From Uloborus plumipes (taxonomy: Eukaryota; Arthropoda; Arachnida; Araneae; Uloboridae): a stretch of 64,000 bases of DNA. The stretch's first letter is position 1. The number at the start of each line of letters is the position of its first letter. Below the pieces are notes generated by a model that did no database searches, had not been told where the DNA came from, and saw only the letters and a list, made by a program, of their open reading frames with translations. Shown piece after piece: positions 52,501 through 61,705 of the stretch. The DNA lies in assembly GCA_038373865.1 (NCBI GenBank), contig JAXGGA010002230.1:62001-126000 (forward strand). Direction: 5' to 3'. A program made the position numbers and the translations under genes.

Positions 52501-55500
52501 GTGTATACGTATCATCATACAGTGATGTAATTGTGGGAAAAAAGTTTGGAGGAACTTACCTTGCGGCGACCCACCGAAAGAAATGGCGGTTTGAAACCCA
52601 TCTACTTTATATTTGCTTTACTTTTACAATACCCCCCCCCCCTCAAACTACAGCACAGAGAAGATTTTTAAAAGTCTTTCGGAAATAGAAATGCTACATA
52701 TGGGCATTTGCATTATTTACAAAAAATAATAATCATAACTAAAATATATAGAAGAAAAGGATTTTTTTTAAAAACAAAATTGATTACATATTGAAATTTA
52801 CTTTAAAAAATGTCTTCTTTTCGGGTCTTTCGAGGGTTTCAATCACGATAGGTCAGGAAAGAAAAGCTTTGATGCGATCCAAAAATTTACGCGTCAAACT
52901 TGGAACCTTGCTTTGGAAATTAATAATTCAGTGCTTTGGAAATCTAGGCATCAAATTAAAATTTGTAATTTCAAAATGCGACTAATGACCGCTTATTTCT
53001 GACTCTAATTGGGAAATGATCCTAATATTTGTAGTAGCCAATTATTTATATGGGTCATTCCATGCCAAGTGTACGAGGCGTCCCCACTCGACCCCCTCCG
53101 ATTTTGATGAAAATTTTTTTGGATGTACATATAAGACTTGCAAGAAGCCATACCAAATTATAGCTCCATAAGCCTTATGGTTTAGCCAATAAAAATTATT
53201 TTACAAAGGCCTCTTTTTCGTGTCTTGAAAAAAATGACCAAATCGTCAAGTTTGTGCTTTTATTGCCCGCGACCTAAGACAATTATCAAGCTCAAATTTG
53301 ATGATTATGATCACTGTTTAGGGTAGAATAGCCTACCGGAGCAACAAAAGCTCCATGCACTGCAGATTTTTTGCAATTTGCTGCCAAAGTTGGTAAAATA
53401 TCGTATTTTGGCAAAATTTTACCATACGTTATCAGCTTGTATCTACTGAAAGAATAAATTTCTGAAGCTAATTCTTTCCTCGTTTGTAGCCTGATAGTTC
53501 TTCCGAAAGGTGTGTAAGTGGCATCTTGATAGCTCAAATAATTGCTGAATTATGCGAGTTCAAATTCCAGTTAAATTTCTTTTTTCTCAATTTTGTCTCA
53601 ATTTCAAAGGGCAATATCTCAAAAGGGTCATCTTGAATTTCAATTTTCTTTACATCATTTAAAAGAACACACTTTTCTTAACCAAAAAACGTTATTTTTA
53701 TTCTTGAGACAAACCAGTTTCAAGGAGATATTGCAGATCAAAAATGTGTACGTCATTCAACGTGAAATCAAAGAAAAAAAAGACATAGACCTCAAAAGTT
53801 GACGTCAATTTGTTTTATTAAAATTTACAGGAGCTATTGTACTTATGTTCTGATGAAAAAACCCTTTTTTAGATATTTTTGAACTTTAGTTTTTGTGTGC
53901 GCATCCGTAAAAAATCAAGAAATGGCAAAAATAAAGTTTCGTTTTTAACAAAAGTAATTACCTTCTTATAGCTGCTATAAGATCTTGAGTCTTTTCTTAT
54001 GTGTTATTTTAAATTCTTGAAACAGAATTTCGGATGATATGTCACTTGGCAAAGTTGTAGGACAGTAATGTTTCAAGGTCATACAAAGCATTTTCCCATT
54101 TTTCATCATTTTTGTTTATGGGCTAATTGCAATCATAGGCTGAATATCTAAACACATCCTCGGCAGTATAAAGAATGGATTTTTATTACTACTTATCATA
54201 TTTTTAATTACTATTGTTATCATTTACATGGTGGAAATAATTGCAATATTCAACTCTATCGAAAACTTTCGTTATCGCTTTTTAGAATAATGGCTTTGCA
54301 GTCCCATAATACATATTTTTTATCACGTACACACCTTATTAACTGTTTTATTTATTATTTATCTCATTTATTAATTATTTTTATTTTTATTTTTTTGAAA
54401 AAAGAAACAATGCTTTTTATGAATTTAAAATATTAATGACACCTTGCTAAATGACATATGATCCAAAATTCTGTTTCAAGAGATTAAAAATAAGACATAG
54501 GAAAAGACTCAAGCTCTTATAGCAGCAATACGAAGATAATTATTTTTGTTAAAAATGAAACTTCATCGTTTGCCATTTCTTGAGTTTTTACGGATGCGCA
54601 CACAAAAACTAAAGTTCAAAAACATCTAAAAAAGGGTTTTTCATCAGAATATAAGTACAATAGCTCCTGTAAATTTTAATAGAACAAATTAACATCAACT
54701 TTTGATGTCTATGTCTTTTTTCTTTGATTTCACGTTGAATGACGTGCATATTTTTGAGTAAAAGTGTGTTCTTTCCAATGATGTAATGAAAATTGAAATT
54801 CAAGATGACCCTTTTGAGATATTGCCCTTTGAAACTGAGACAAAATTGAGAAAATAAAAATTTGACTGGAATTTAAACTCGCATAATTCAGCAATTATTT
54901 GAGCTATCAAGATGCCACTTGCACACCTTTCGGAAGAACTATCAGGCTACAAACGAGGAAAGAATTAGCTTCAGATAGTCATTCTCGCGGCAGATACAAG
55001 CTGATAACCTATGGTCAAAATTTGCGTAAATACGATTTTTTACCAACTTTGGCAGCAAATTGCAAAAAAATTTATTGTATGGAGCTTTTGTTACACAAGT
55101 AGGCTATTCTACCCTAAACAGTAATCAGAATCACCGCATTTGAGCCTGATAATCGTCTTAGGTCGCGAGCAATAAAAGCACAAACTTGACGATTTGGTCA
55201 ATGTTTTCAAGAAACGAAAAAGAGGCCTTTGTAAAATAATTTTTATTGGCTAAACCATAAGGCCTATGGAGCTATAATTTGGTATGGTTTCATGCAAGTC
55301 TTATATGTACATCCAAAAAAAATTTCATCGAAATCGGAGGGGGTCGAGTGGGGATTTTTTCGAAATTTGTAACACTTGACATGGAATGACCCATATTTAT
55401 TCCGCAAGTGGCGATCTTGATGTTTAGAAAAAGGGCATTTTTAGTTATAAAATTTTAATTCCGTGCCTGTGTAAGCTTAAAATCTGGCATGCTGTGTTTC

Positions 55501-58500
55501 AAATCACTGGTAGGATTTTCATTTTTCATCATTTTTTTTTTTTTTTAAATTTACGAATGTATTTATTTGATAGAATTTAATAGTTACTTCATAAAATTTA
55601 GTGAGATTATGTTGGTTACTTATTTTGCTTTTCTCCCCCTTTTCTAAACCGATCATAATGCACAAATAATTCCATTATTTAGTAAATTTCATGAAAGAAA
55701 TGAATCAGCTTTACGTACAACAAAAAACTGAATAATTTTATATGGCGTTCATTTTTAAGGAAACCATCAATATGTAATCATGTAATTTATGTGTTCATTA
55801 TTCTCAAATTTTCATTCATTTGTTGATTTTAAGAAAAAAATGTCTGTGCGTGGAAACATATTTCCAAATAAAATCAGATATCTGTTGAAATGTACAAGCA
55901 TTAATAGGTGCGAGTAAAATCACAGGGACGAATTCCACAACGTAAAATGGCAAATTGAGCCAACCTAACTGCCTTTCTTCTTTCAATTCAACAAGGGAGA
56001 GGCAGCTCTGATTTTCGCCTGAAGCTTCAGATTGCTATTCACAATAGGGGTTCTTTCTCCCCTAAAGTGACGGGGACGTGTGTCCCCCCACTTTCTCCTC
56101 ACGGTCCAGTTATTGGTGGTTTAAATGTCAATCACCTCACAGATGTACACTCCCCTCAGAAAGAGAAAGGAAGCGGTGTAAGACGAATTCTGATATTCTT
56201 TTCCACTGCAGCGTCCCCTTAAGTGCATGTATTTGAAAAAATATGTAGGGTATACCGACCAGTGAATGACCACCACCCAGTGAATGACCACTTTGCATTA
56301 TTTCTTAAAAAATAAGGTTCTAAATTATTATTTTTTAGATAAATTGGCTTCAATAGCTTTCTTCCATCAAATTCTGAGCTATCTGATACCTAATTGATTA
56401 TTTTGGTCATGTATTTTTCTAGTAAAAAATTATAGAATGTTTACAACCGTGCGCCATTTCTTTTTCTGTTCTAAAATAATAAGGATGGTTTTGTGTATAC
56501 AACTACTTTGATTCGCATTAATTGTATTTATAAATTTTTTTTTAATTATACAAAAGAATCATTTAGTATGTATATTCAAGCTATGATTTTAATTGTTTCA
56601 ATCTTTATAGAATGTGAAGATTTTAGCTTTACGGGGTGGTCACTGGGGGGTGGGTCAGAAAAACTCTGAAAAGCCAGTGAATGACTAGCTGTTCATTCAC
56701 TGGGATTTTAATGTTGTTTTGAAAAATTAAAGAAAACTACTGCGGTTTTTATTGCTTTAATTCATCTTGCACATTAACAGCTGAGCATACAGAAAACCTC
56801 TTAGAGCGGCCACCTCTACTAAGCGGAGACCCCTCTTAACGGCCTATTTTTCGTGGCACGGATATTTCACCCAATGGACCTAATGTTAAAATTTCCCCTT
56901 GCAGTGACAACCCCCCAACCCATCTGAACGGCCACTGAGTTGTTCGTCACTTCAGTTTTTCAAATATGCTCGCTTCCTGTTTTTAATCCTTTCGTCACGT
57001 TTTTCACTGTCATCTCTCTAGAAGTAATGCCAGCATTCAGACAAAATTCGATATTTAGGTACGGTTGTCCAGAGAACATCATGCGAATAGTGTGATAATG
57101 CAAAAAGTTTAAATAGTTAGCAATCGAAAGAACATATCAAGACATCCTTGGGGGGGGGGGATTTATTTGCCCTCGTCAGCCCAATGTCGAGATATAATTT
57201 TATAAAGTCTGGCGAAATTTTTTAAAAAAGTTAAATTTAAAGACTTGTCGAGAAATTGATCACCCATTTTAACCGTTTGCATGTCCATGACGACTATCTA
57301 CAAATCACGTAAAAGATTTTTGTCGTTGAACGCTGAAACTCGCTAAATTTGGAATATTTTCAAAACCATTTCGGCAGATTTTAAAACCTTACCTGCCACC
57401 AAGGCGGCTCGTGCAATCCGCCTGCAGCAGGTTGATGCACACCGCCTTCGGAGGCGTACTTCGGGTTTTCAGTGAAGCACACGACTAAAACAATTTCATT
57501 CTCAACAATGTATTTCGGGGGCTTCACAGTGGTCAGCATGGTGGCCTCTTGAACCGATGCATTTTATATTAGAAGAGGCTCGCTAAGAGCCTTTTTTGAG
57601 ATTGACGTTTTCCCTTGGACTGAGTGTCAGAAAACTACCTAAGCTATTCGCTTTCCATGCTTGACATTCCCGTCTACAAGCTACTTTTGTGTTGAAAATT
57701 TTTGACAAAGAGAGGGGTTGAGAATTAGAGAAAGCTTGGTTTTGGAAGGGAAGAACCAGAGAGAGAATTCACTGGCTTTCGGGAGAAGTGAAAAACATAG
57801 ATTGATACATACATACACTCAGTTTTTACAAAAAAATATTTTGATGACAGGGTCACAAGGTCAAATAACTTTTGTGCGTAGCATTTTAGACATTTTCCAG
57901 CACATCTAAAGAAATGGTAAACGCGGAGAGTAGTTCTTTCAAATGTAAAGAAAATTGCTGTAATTTTATTAGCGTCTGTGATCTAAAATTGCATAAAACT
58001 GCATGGAATGTGTGTGAAGAACAAACATACAATATAATAGTGCCACAGAGTGATAAAGTAAACACTTCAAACAGTTACAACCCCTACTTTGTCTCAAACT
58101 AATGCAAGAGCTGTTTTTCAGTATTCATCTTTCAAAAATCCACAATTTTAATATTATTCAGTGAAGCTTCACTCAATATCGCCGAAAGCGCCAAATTAAA
58201 AACAAATTAAAAAAAAAAGTCTTTTTTTTTTGCCAAATTTGTCGCCAACATGGCAATATGTCGCCAAGTTGGCGACGAAAAATTGGCAACCAGAAGTAAG
58301 GCGATCTATCGCCATGAGGTTGCAAAAGAACATCCCTTAATTCTGTATTGAAATGAACATATTTACCCCAAACAGGGGTAAAAGACCCCCTTGGGAACAT
58401 TCGAATGTAACCAAAAGGTTAGGCGCACATCTAGACCCCACTCAAAGTCCACATGCGAAATTTCAATCTTCTGCGGCATACAGTTTTTGAGTTATGCGAG

Positions 58501-61359
58501 ATATATACATAAAACATGAATACATACTTACATATGTAGAAAGACGTCATGCATTTTTCTATTGTCCATACGTTTGTACGTACAAATGCATGTACAAATA
58601 GGCCGAAAAAACTACTCAGCATTCATTAATGCGTGATTGAAATAACATTTTAGATTGAAAATTGAGGGGAAGTTTTTTCGCGATTACAATACTACCTTTA
58701 CGATGTAAAAGAAAGTTCGAATAAATAAATAAATAAACCCGAAATGTAATACATAAATAAACTCTAAAAGTAATGGATCACTACATGCCATATAAAAATA
58801 TACAAAAGTGAAAATATCTAAAACCAACTTCAAGTATTTCTAACTCAAAATTTAAGGTGGTCATTCACTGGTCAAATTAGTGGTCATTCACTGGGTCAGA
58901 GGTGGTCATTCACTGGGTCTTTGCGCCATTTTTCCTTCGAACACCCCAAAAAGCCGGAAGCGGTACCTTTCAAGTTCCATCATTTTTTTTTACGCATTTA
59001 CATAGATCAATAAAACTATTTAAACTATCACAAACAAAATATTACAGTATTTAAAATTACTACGATTTTTTAAAAATGAAATTTTGCTTAAGTGGTCATT
59101 CACTGGTCTGTCTACCCTATATATTTTGAAACCCTTTGGCTATCAACTGGACATACATTCATAAAACCAAAACATTTTTGTGTGACAAATGCAGAAAGTT
59201 TTAAAAAGTGTTATTGATGAACTAAGTGTGTATAGGGCATTTTAGATTCCTTTTTATAATTTACCTTCTTGGTAGCGTATGTTAGTAGTAAATATTTAAA
59301 TATTCTTTTTATAAAAATTTTGGTATTTTTACACTAGCAGAATTTGTTTAACTGAATGGCAAAAATAATAAGAGCAATGATTCTGAGTCAAAACTTATGT
59401 ATAATGTATAAACCTGCTAATGATTGAAAGATTATGTTCTGCTTCTTAACATTGTCAGTCTATCTTCTGTTTTAAATATATCAAATTTTGATCACTTAGA
59501 GTTAATTTTTGTGTGAATGCTTTCAATGGCATGACATCTTTATTTTGCTTTTAAAATTATACTGTCCCAAAAAAAAGTTTCATGTCTCACTTTGACCAGT
59601 TATTTTAAATACACCGTTAAAGAACCCTTCACAAAATTCAGTCACTCAAAAATGGACCCTTCACAAAATTCAGAAACTCAAAAATGGACCTTTCACAAAA
59701 ATCCCACGCTCTAAAACGGACTCTTCACAGAAATCCGAGTTTAAACAACGATCGTTAATATTCCTTGACATAACTATTTTTCACCAAATTACGAATTAGT
59801 TTTCACAAAATTTCAAACTATTTTTCACAAAATTCCAAAACAGGACCTTGGTCAAATATCCTGGATTGACCACTGATAAATTTTTAAAATGTTTTCTGGG
59901 TGATAAACCAATTTTTACTAGTTTTTCTTCAAAGATATACAGTAAAATCTTGAAAATCCGAGTTAATAGGGGCTCATGCCACCTTGTATTCCTGAAAACC
60001 TGGAACTCAGACTATCTGAAAAATATTTAGCTATTGAAATTTTTAAAAATCTATAAGAGCATGCTCACTAAAATTTAAATATTTGAAGTTAATATGATCA
60101 GCGGGAAAGCTTTTGTTTCAGAAGCTACTTCTAATATTACTTTTATTATTGTTTTAAAAATTTATAAACATATATTATAATTTATAATGTAATGTGTTGA
60201 GAAAAAGAAAATGTTAGAATGAGGTTTTTTTTTTCTTTTTATAGAGCTCATTGATACAGAATTTAGAAGTATGTGTCTTTATGTGTAAAAATAATGTAAT
60301 ATATTTTTAGGTCAATGTTGACGAGAAAGATCTTTTTTCAAAAAGGCAAGTTTGTTTATTAGCACTTTTATTACTTATTATGAACCAATGTATGCTTCAC
60401 ACTCATAATGTTTGACATAAAAAGAAATAAAATTTTATCTAACGCAAAAATGTTAATTAAATGAAGTAACTAACCATTTTTTTAACATCCTCCTCTTCAG
60501 TTTAAAAATTATTTTTATGAACTTTATTTTATTAGATTGTTTATAGTATTCAACTTCTGTGGTGCATTGCTTGGTAATCTACTGTTATAAAGCTCTTTGA
60601 ATTCTTGGGTTGATAGAATTTTGGTTATGATGATCAAACTCTGATTTAAAGCCCCTGTTTTGCTGAGGTCTCATTCTTGCACCTTGTGCACCTGTACATG
60701 TAAAATTACTGACTTGATTGAAAACAATGTCTTTGTTTCTCAGAAATTGTAGAAGAGATTTTTTTTATATGTGAGAGCTTACCCCCTTTCTCCTAGACTT
60801 TAAAAAAGCCAAGGAATATTTTGTACGTATGTGTTTATGCTATTTCACTGGATTTAAAGTGTAGTATATATTGATTTTTTAATGTCTTGAATCTTTTTTG
60901 ATACCATGGAAAATTTTAAAATGTCCTTCAAGTCCGGTTTTGTCCTAGGCTTAAGCCCTTAAGTCCCCTTTTGGGTGCGGGCCTGACTTGGGTTGCCATA
61001 CAGATGTAAAATAGCGCTCAAAAGGGGAAATGTTCTGTATCCAATAGTGCTAAACTCATTATATCACTAATGTACGCCTATTTTTTGCACAAGCACAGTA
61101 AAATGAGGGGCTACTGTATTTCATGATTAAATATTGAATATATTTTTATTGTGTATAAGTTTTAGATTGCTGAGGGATTAAATTTTTTCAAAAATCTTTT
61201 CATATCTATAGAAAAGACACAATAAGTGATCTTCTCTCTCCATCTTGTACAGTTCTGGATGATAGCATTGGATGTGCTCTGTGGTTTGCTGCACGCAGTG
61301 AAGGAATCTTGGATTCCATTGACGTTGAAGCTTCCCTACTATACACGTCTCCTGCACGA
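37492..61359 (+). CDS. ASNSD1: Asparagine synthetase domain-containing protein 1 homologue; 8 exons, C-terminus off window
   Basis: The predicted protein has an N-terminal glutamine amidotransferase type-2 domain and the beginning of an asparagine-synthetase-like ATP-pyrophosphatase domain. The start MCGICASV leaves Cys-2 as the Ntn nucleophile. [18 protein letters not shown] (NGE oxyanion region) and [14 protein letters not shown] follow in the usual order. SGGLDS near residue 324 is the ATP-PPase P-loop, and [16 protein letters not shown] matches human [17 protein letters not shown]. Eight exons join in frame into 457 codons; human ASNSD1 is about 640, so the remaining ~190 residues lie off the right edge. 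LLW rather than the ASNS version, and the exon order, favour ASNSD1 over true asparagine synthetase. Whether it makes asparagine is unknown in this family. Two of its introns use GC donors. Confidence 0.94.
37564..38455. other. ASNSD1 intron 1, no recognised content
   Basis: AT-rich intron opening with a GC donor. No transposon ends or RNA genes were seen. Confidence 0.5.
38456..38647 (+). CDS. ASNSD1: ASNSD1 exon 2
   Basis: Residues 25-88. Acceptor TTAACTAG|GGACT, donor CCTTTA|GTGAGT, phase 0. It contains [12 protein letters not shown] and [16 protein letters not shown], the amidotransferase substrate-binding motifs. Confidence 0.96.
38959..40866. mobile_element. 1.9-kb element built of GTGAC/GTCAC words, unclassified
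   Basis: The ends CCCTGATAGCACAGTG and CACATTGTGCTATTAGGG are inverted repeats (reverse complement of the right end: CCCTAATAGCACAATGTG). The inside is filled with many degenerate copies of GTGACG, CGTCAC, GCGACTTCACAGTGACGG and similar words on both strands, so G+C is much higher than in the surrounding intron. The block GCGACTTTACAGTGACGGCG recurs with small changes near 39078, 39208, 39689 and 39829. There is no long open frame and no clear target duplication. A tRNA-like sequence lies inside. It occupies ASNSD1 intron 2. Confidence 0.8.
39374..39445 (-). tRNA. tRNA-like sequence (TAC anticodon position), probably a pseudogene
   Basis: On the minus strand the order is TCTCGTC, TA, box A-like TAGTATAGTGGTTAGAATTC, anticodon loop CTTACAT, then CCCGGGTTCGATTCC (box B) and an acceptor half. 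The spacing is exactly that of tRNA-Asp, whose D-arm it resembles, but the loop reads TAC (Val). The acceptor has G-T pairs and a C-C mismatch, and the anticodon and T stems each have a mismatch. It lies inside the GTGAC element, so it is more likely a relic or an internal promoter than a working tRNA. Confidence 0.5.
41846..41971 (+). CDS. ASNSD1: ASNSD1 exon 3
   Basis: Residues 89-130. Acceptor AATCATAG|GTACC, donor TATCAA|GTAAGC, phase 0. It contains NCDSDTRLL and [13 protein letters not shown], matching human NDTQILF and SEVQGPWSFIYYQ. Confidence 0.95.
42152..42265 (+). CDS. ASNSD1: ASNSD1 exon 4
   Basis: Residues 131-168. Acceptor CATTATTAG|AGCTC, donor ACTAAT|GTAAGT, phase 0. It reads [20 protein letters not shown], matching human [19 protein letters not shown]. 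Confidence 0.97.
43159..43561. mobile_element. Pogo-like miniature element with TA duplication
   Basis: The left end CAGTGAACTCTCGATTATCC and the right end GGTAATCAGGAGTGCACTG are inverted and flanked by TA. It is 403 bp and non-coding, in ASNSD1 intron 4. The left end resembles the one at 9455. Confidence 0.8.
43723..44231 (+). CDS. ASNSD1: ASNSD1 exon 5 (end of amidotransferase domain and ATP-PPase P-loop)
   Basis: Residues 169-338. Acceptor TTGTTACAG|TGGAA, donor GGATAG|GTAACT, end phase 2. It starts [14 protein letters not shown] (human WQEVPASGLFRIDL) and ends [20 protein letters not shown], with the SGGxDS ATP-binding loop. A Cys-containing stretch ([14 protein letters not shown]) precedes the loop and is not a family feature that I know. 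Confidence 0.96.
44232..45254. other. ASNSD1 intron 5
   Basis: No bounded element. An uninterrupted run of about 15 C lies near 45104-45118. Confidence 0.5.
45255..45429 (+). CDS. ASNSD1: ASNSD1 exon 6
   Basis: Residues 338-396. Acceptor GCAAATAG|GTACT, donor GTTCAG|GTATCA, end phase 0. It contains [16 protein letters not shown] and [19 protein letters not shown], then KRKWNFVQ, matching human PIDLLNVAF, VPDRITGRAGLKEL and RIWNFVEI. Confidence 0.96.
46113..47788. mobile_element. CAGGGCTCGC-ended element, 1.68 kb, 6-bp target duplication, nested insertion
   Basis: CAGGGCTCGCATTC and CTACTGCGAGCCCTG are inverted ends. CAAAGA flanks both sides (46107-46112 and 47789-47794). Subterminal CCTAAAATTCCTAAAATT words are clustered at both ends. 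A smaller hAT-type element (46402-46557) is inserted inside. No transposase frame. Confidence 0.86.
46402..46557. mobile_element. Nested hAT-type miniature element, 156 bp
   Basis: The ends CAGGAACGTTATTTC and GAAATGACGGGCCTG are imperfect inverted repeats, followed inward by G-run/C-run blocks. The flanks TTCTTAAA and CTCTTAAA match at 7 of 8 positions. It is the complete member of the family fragments at 1994 and 17197. Confidence 0.8.
48106..49690. mobile_element. 1.6-kb element with perfect 22-bp ends and GCTGCCGACATGACA motifs
   Basis: GGGTGAATATCAGGAAAAGT plus GC at 48106-48127 is exactly inverted at 49669-49690. The motif CCGACATGACA or close variants occurs at about 48286, 48960, 49116 and 49500, the last three preceded by GCTG or GCGCTG. 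No coding frame and no clear target duplication. It lies in the 14.9-kb ASNSD1 intron. Confidence 0.82.
50412..51495 (+). mobile_element. hAT element with perfect 8-bp target duplication and transposase remnant
   Basis: It begins CAGGGCCGGATTAAGGG and ends TAATCTGGCCCTG. GCGATACT flanks both sides exactly (50404-50411 and 51496-51503). GTAGGCCCTAGGCAC words lie near both ends. The interior encodes part of a hAT transposase. Confidence 0.95.
50640..51354 (+). pseudogene. hAT transposase (ZMYM1-like/DUF4371 type), truncated and frameshifted
   Basis: Near 50680 a frame reads VDSTPDVSH, and near 50878 another reads YDNAANMSG, typical conserved acidic motifs of this hAT group. An open frame then runs to 51353 with [28 protein letters not shown] and [13 protein letters not shown], characteristic of the ZMYM1-like/DUF4371 branch. 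Stops and frame changes separate the first part from the second, and the C-terminal dimerisation region is missing, so it is inactive. Confidence 0.85.
51504..53043. other. ASNSD1 intron 6 segment, GC-richer patch of unknown origin
   Basis: A GC-richer patch at about 52085-52240 has ACATGTTTAGGGCC at one side and GAACATGTCAC at the other, a weak inverted pair, and no open frame of note. A C run of about ten lies near 52633. Nothing else was recognised. Confidence 0.35.
53050..55394. mobile_element. Foldback element, inverted arms of about 1 kb, 6-bp target duplication
   Basis: The left arm (53050 to about 54055) is repeated inverted as the right arm (about 54444-55394), with about 390 bp between. 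The ends are ATGGGTCATTCCATG and CATGGAATGACCCAT. ATTTAT flanks both sides (53044-53049 and 55395-55400). The arms are clearly similar along their length with scattered differences and small indels. Both arms contain the same short open frame beginning MSYQDAT; it is not recognised and may not be coding. Unclassified; the hairpin could be transcribed inside the ASNSD1 intron. Confidence 0.88.
55401..56245. other. ASNSD1 intron 6 segment, no bounded element
   Basis: AT-rich, with a GC-richer part at about 55975-56110 that contains an imperfect hairpin (AAAGTGACGGGGAC with GTCCCCCCACTTT). No gene recognised. Confidence 0.4.
57393..57539 (-). CDS. Unexplained exon-like ORF (49 codons, strong start context, canonical donor)
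   Basis: On the minus strand, GCCACCATGC (a near-perfect Kozak context) starts an open frame that reads [20 protein letters not shown], then continues through [10 protein letters not shown] and ends exactly at CAG|GTAAGG. A TATAAAA-like string lies about 26 bp upstream of the ATG. The G+C and codon use stand out from the AT-rich surroundings. If unspliced, the frame closes three codons later. I do not recognise the protein and found no following exon with confidence. It could be the first exon of a gene captured by the 56246-59119 element, of that element's own gene, or chance. Confidence 0.35.
58160..58716. mobile_element. Second, inverted copy of the TACTTCC-type miniature element
   Basis: It shares TTTGTCGCCAAC/GGCGAC words, CCCCTTGGGAACATTCGAAT, a GAGTTATGCGAG phrase and ACTACCTTTACGATGTAAAA with the element at 2080-2843, in opposite orientation. 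The left end is eroded. Confidence 0.65.
59600..59872. mobile_element. Degenerate relative of the GGACCCTTCACAAAA element
   Basis: Repeated GGACCCTTCACAAAATTC units begin near 59630, and the right part (TTTTTCACAAAATTCC, then ATCCTGGATTGACCACTG) resembles the right end at 31300-31341. Only the ends remain. Confidence 0.6.
60311..60345 (+). CDS. ASNSD1: ASNSD1 exon 7 (35-nt microexon, GC donor)
   Basis: Residues 397-408. Acceptor ATTTTTAG|GTCAA, donor AAAAG|GCAAGT. It reads [11 protein letters not shown] plus two bases of the next codon, matching human INVSMEELQKL. Only the GC donor gives the phase needed by exon 8; the GT four bases later leads to a stop. It lies 14.9 kb from exon 6. Confidence 0.84.
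60346..61211. other. ASNSD1 intron 7, no recognised content
   Basis: Opens with a GC donor. A short C/T-rich patch lies near 60930-60970; nothing is bounded. Confidence 0.45.
61212..61359 (+). CDS. ASNSD1: ASNSD1 exon 8 (last exon visible)
   Basis: Residues 408-457. Acceptor TATCTATAG|AAAAG, donor GCACGA|GTAAGT, end phase 0. It contains [19 protein letters not shown], almost identical to the human ATP-PPase segment. The next intron runs off the right edge. Confidence 0.96.
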
Positions 61360-61514
61360 GTAAGTCAAGATTTTTATGTTCTCAATATTTGTATTTTCTT
61401 ACCATTTGAGCAACATCTTCCATCAGCTCTCAAACAAAGCTTTCTGGGGCTGATATTAGTTTTGAGTTGAATAATGTAATCCCTGATTCTGACTGCATAG
61501 AAATCAGGCTTGGA

Positions 61515-61705
61515 GTCAATTACGAGAAAATGTAATCGATTACGATTACGATTACGAGCGTGAAAATTGGAGATTACAATTACGATTACGATTACAACCC
61601 TCTGCCAAATCGCTATTACGATTACAGCAAAATAAGATTACGCAAAAAAATGTAATCGATTACGATTATTATCTGCCGATTACGATTTTGATTACACGAT
61701 TACAG
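61515..61705. repeat. GATTAC-rich repeat block
   Basis: Dense direct and inverted copies of TGTAATCGATTACGATTACG-type words over about 190 bp, similar to the ends of some hAT elements. No outer borders were identified. Confidence 0.7.

Larger units (their letters stand above)
56246..59119. mobile_element. 2.9-kb element with arrays of CCAGTGAATGACCA at both ends
   Basis: The ends TAGGGTATACCGACC and GGTCTGTCTACCCTA are imperfect inverted repeats continuing into CCAGTGAATGACCA. This word or a near copy occurs at 56259, 56277 and 56674 (direct) and at 58858, 58881, 58903 and 59093 (inverted). It contains an inserted copy of the TACTTCC-type miniature element (about 58160-58716), a patch at 56800-56950 with AGCGGCCACCTCTACTAAGC and an exon-like frame at 57393-57539. 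No transposase or clear duplication was identified. Confidence 0.75.

Noticed and set aside
53292..55102. MSYQDAT frames of 67-81 codons as a conserved gene
   Set aside because: They recur because the two arms of a foldback element are copies of each other. The match is not independent evidence of coding, and the frames differ in length.
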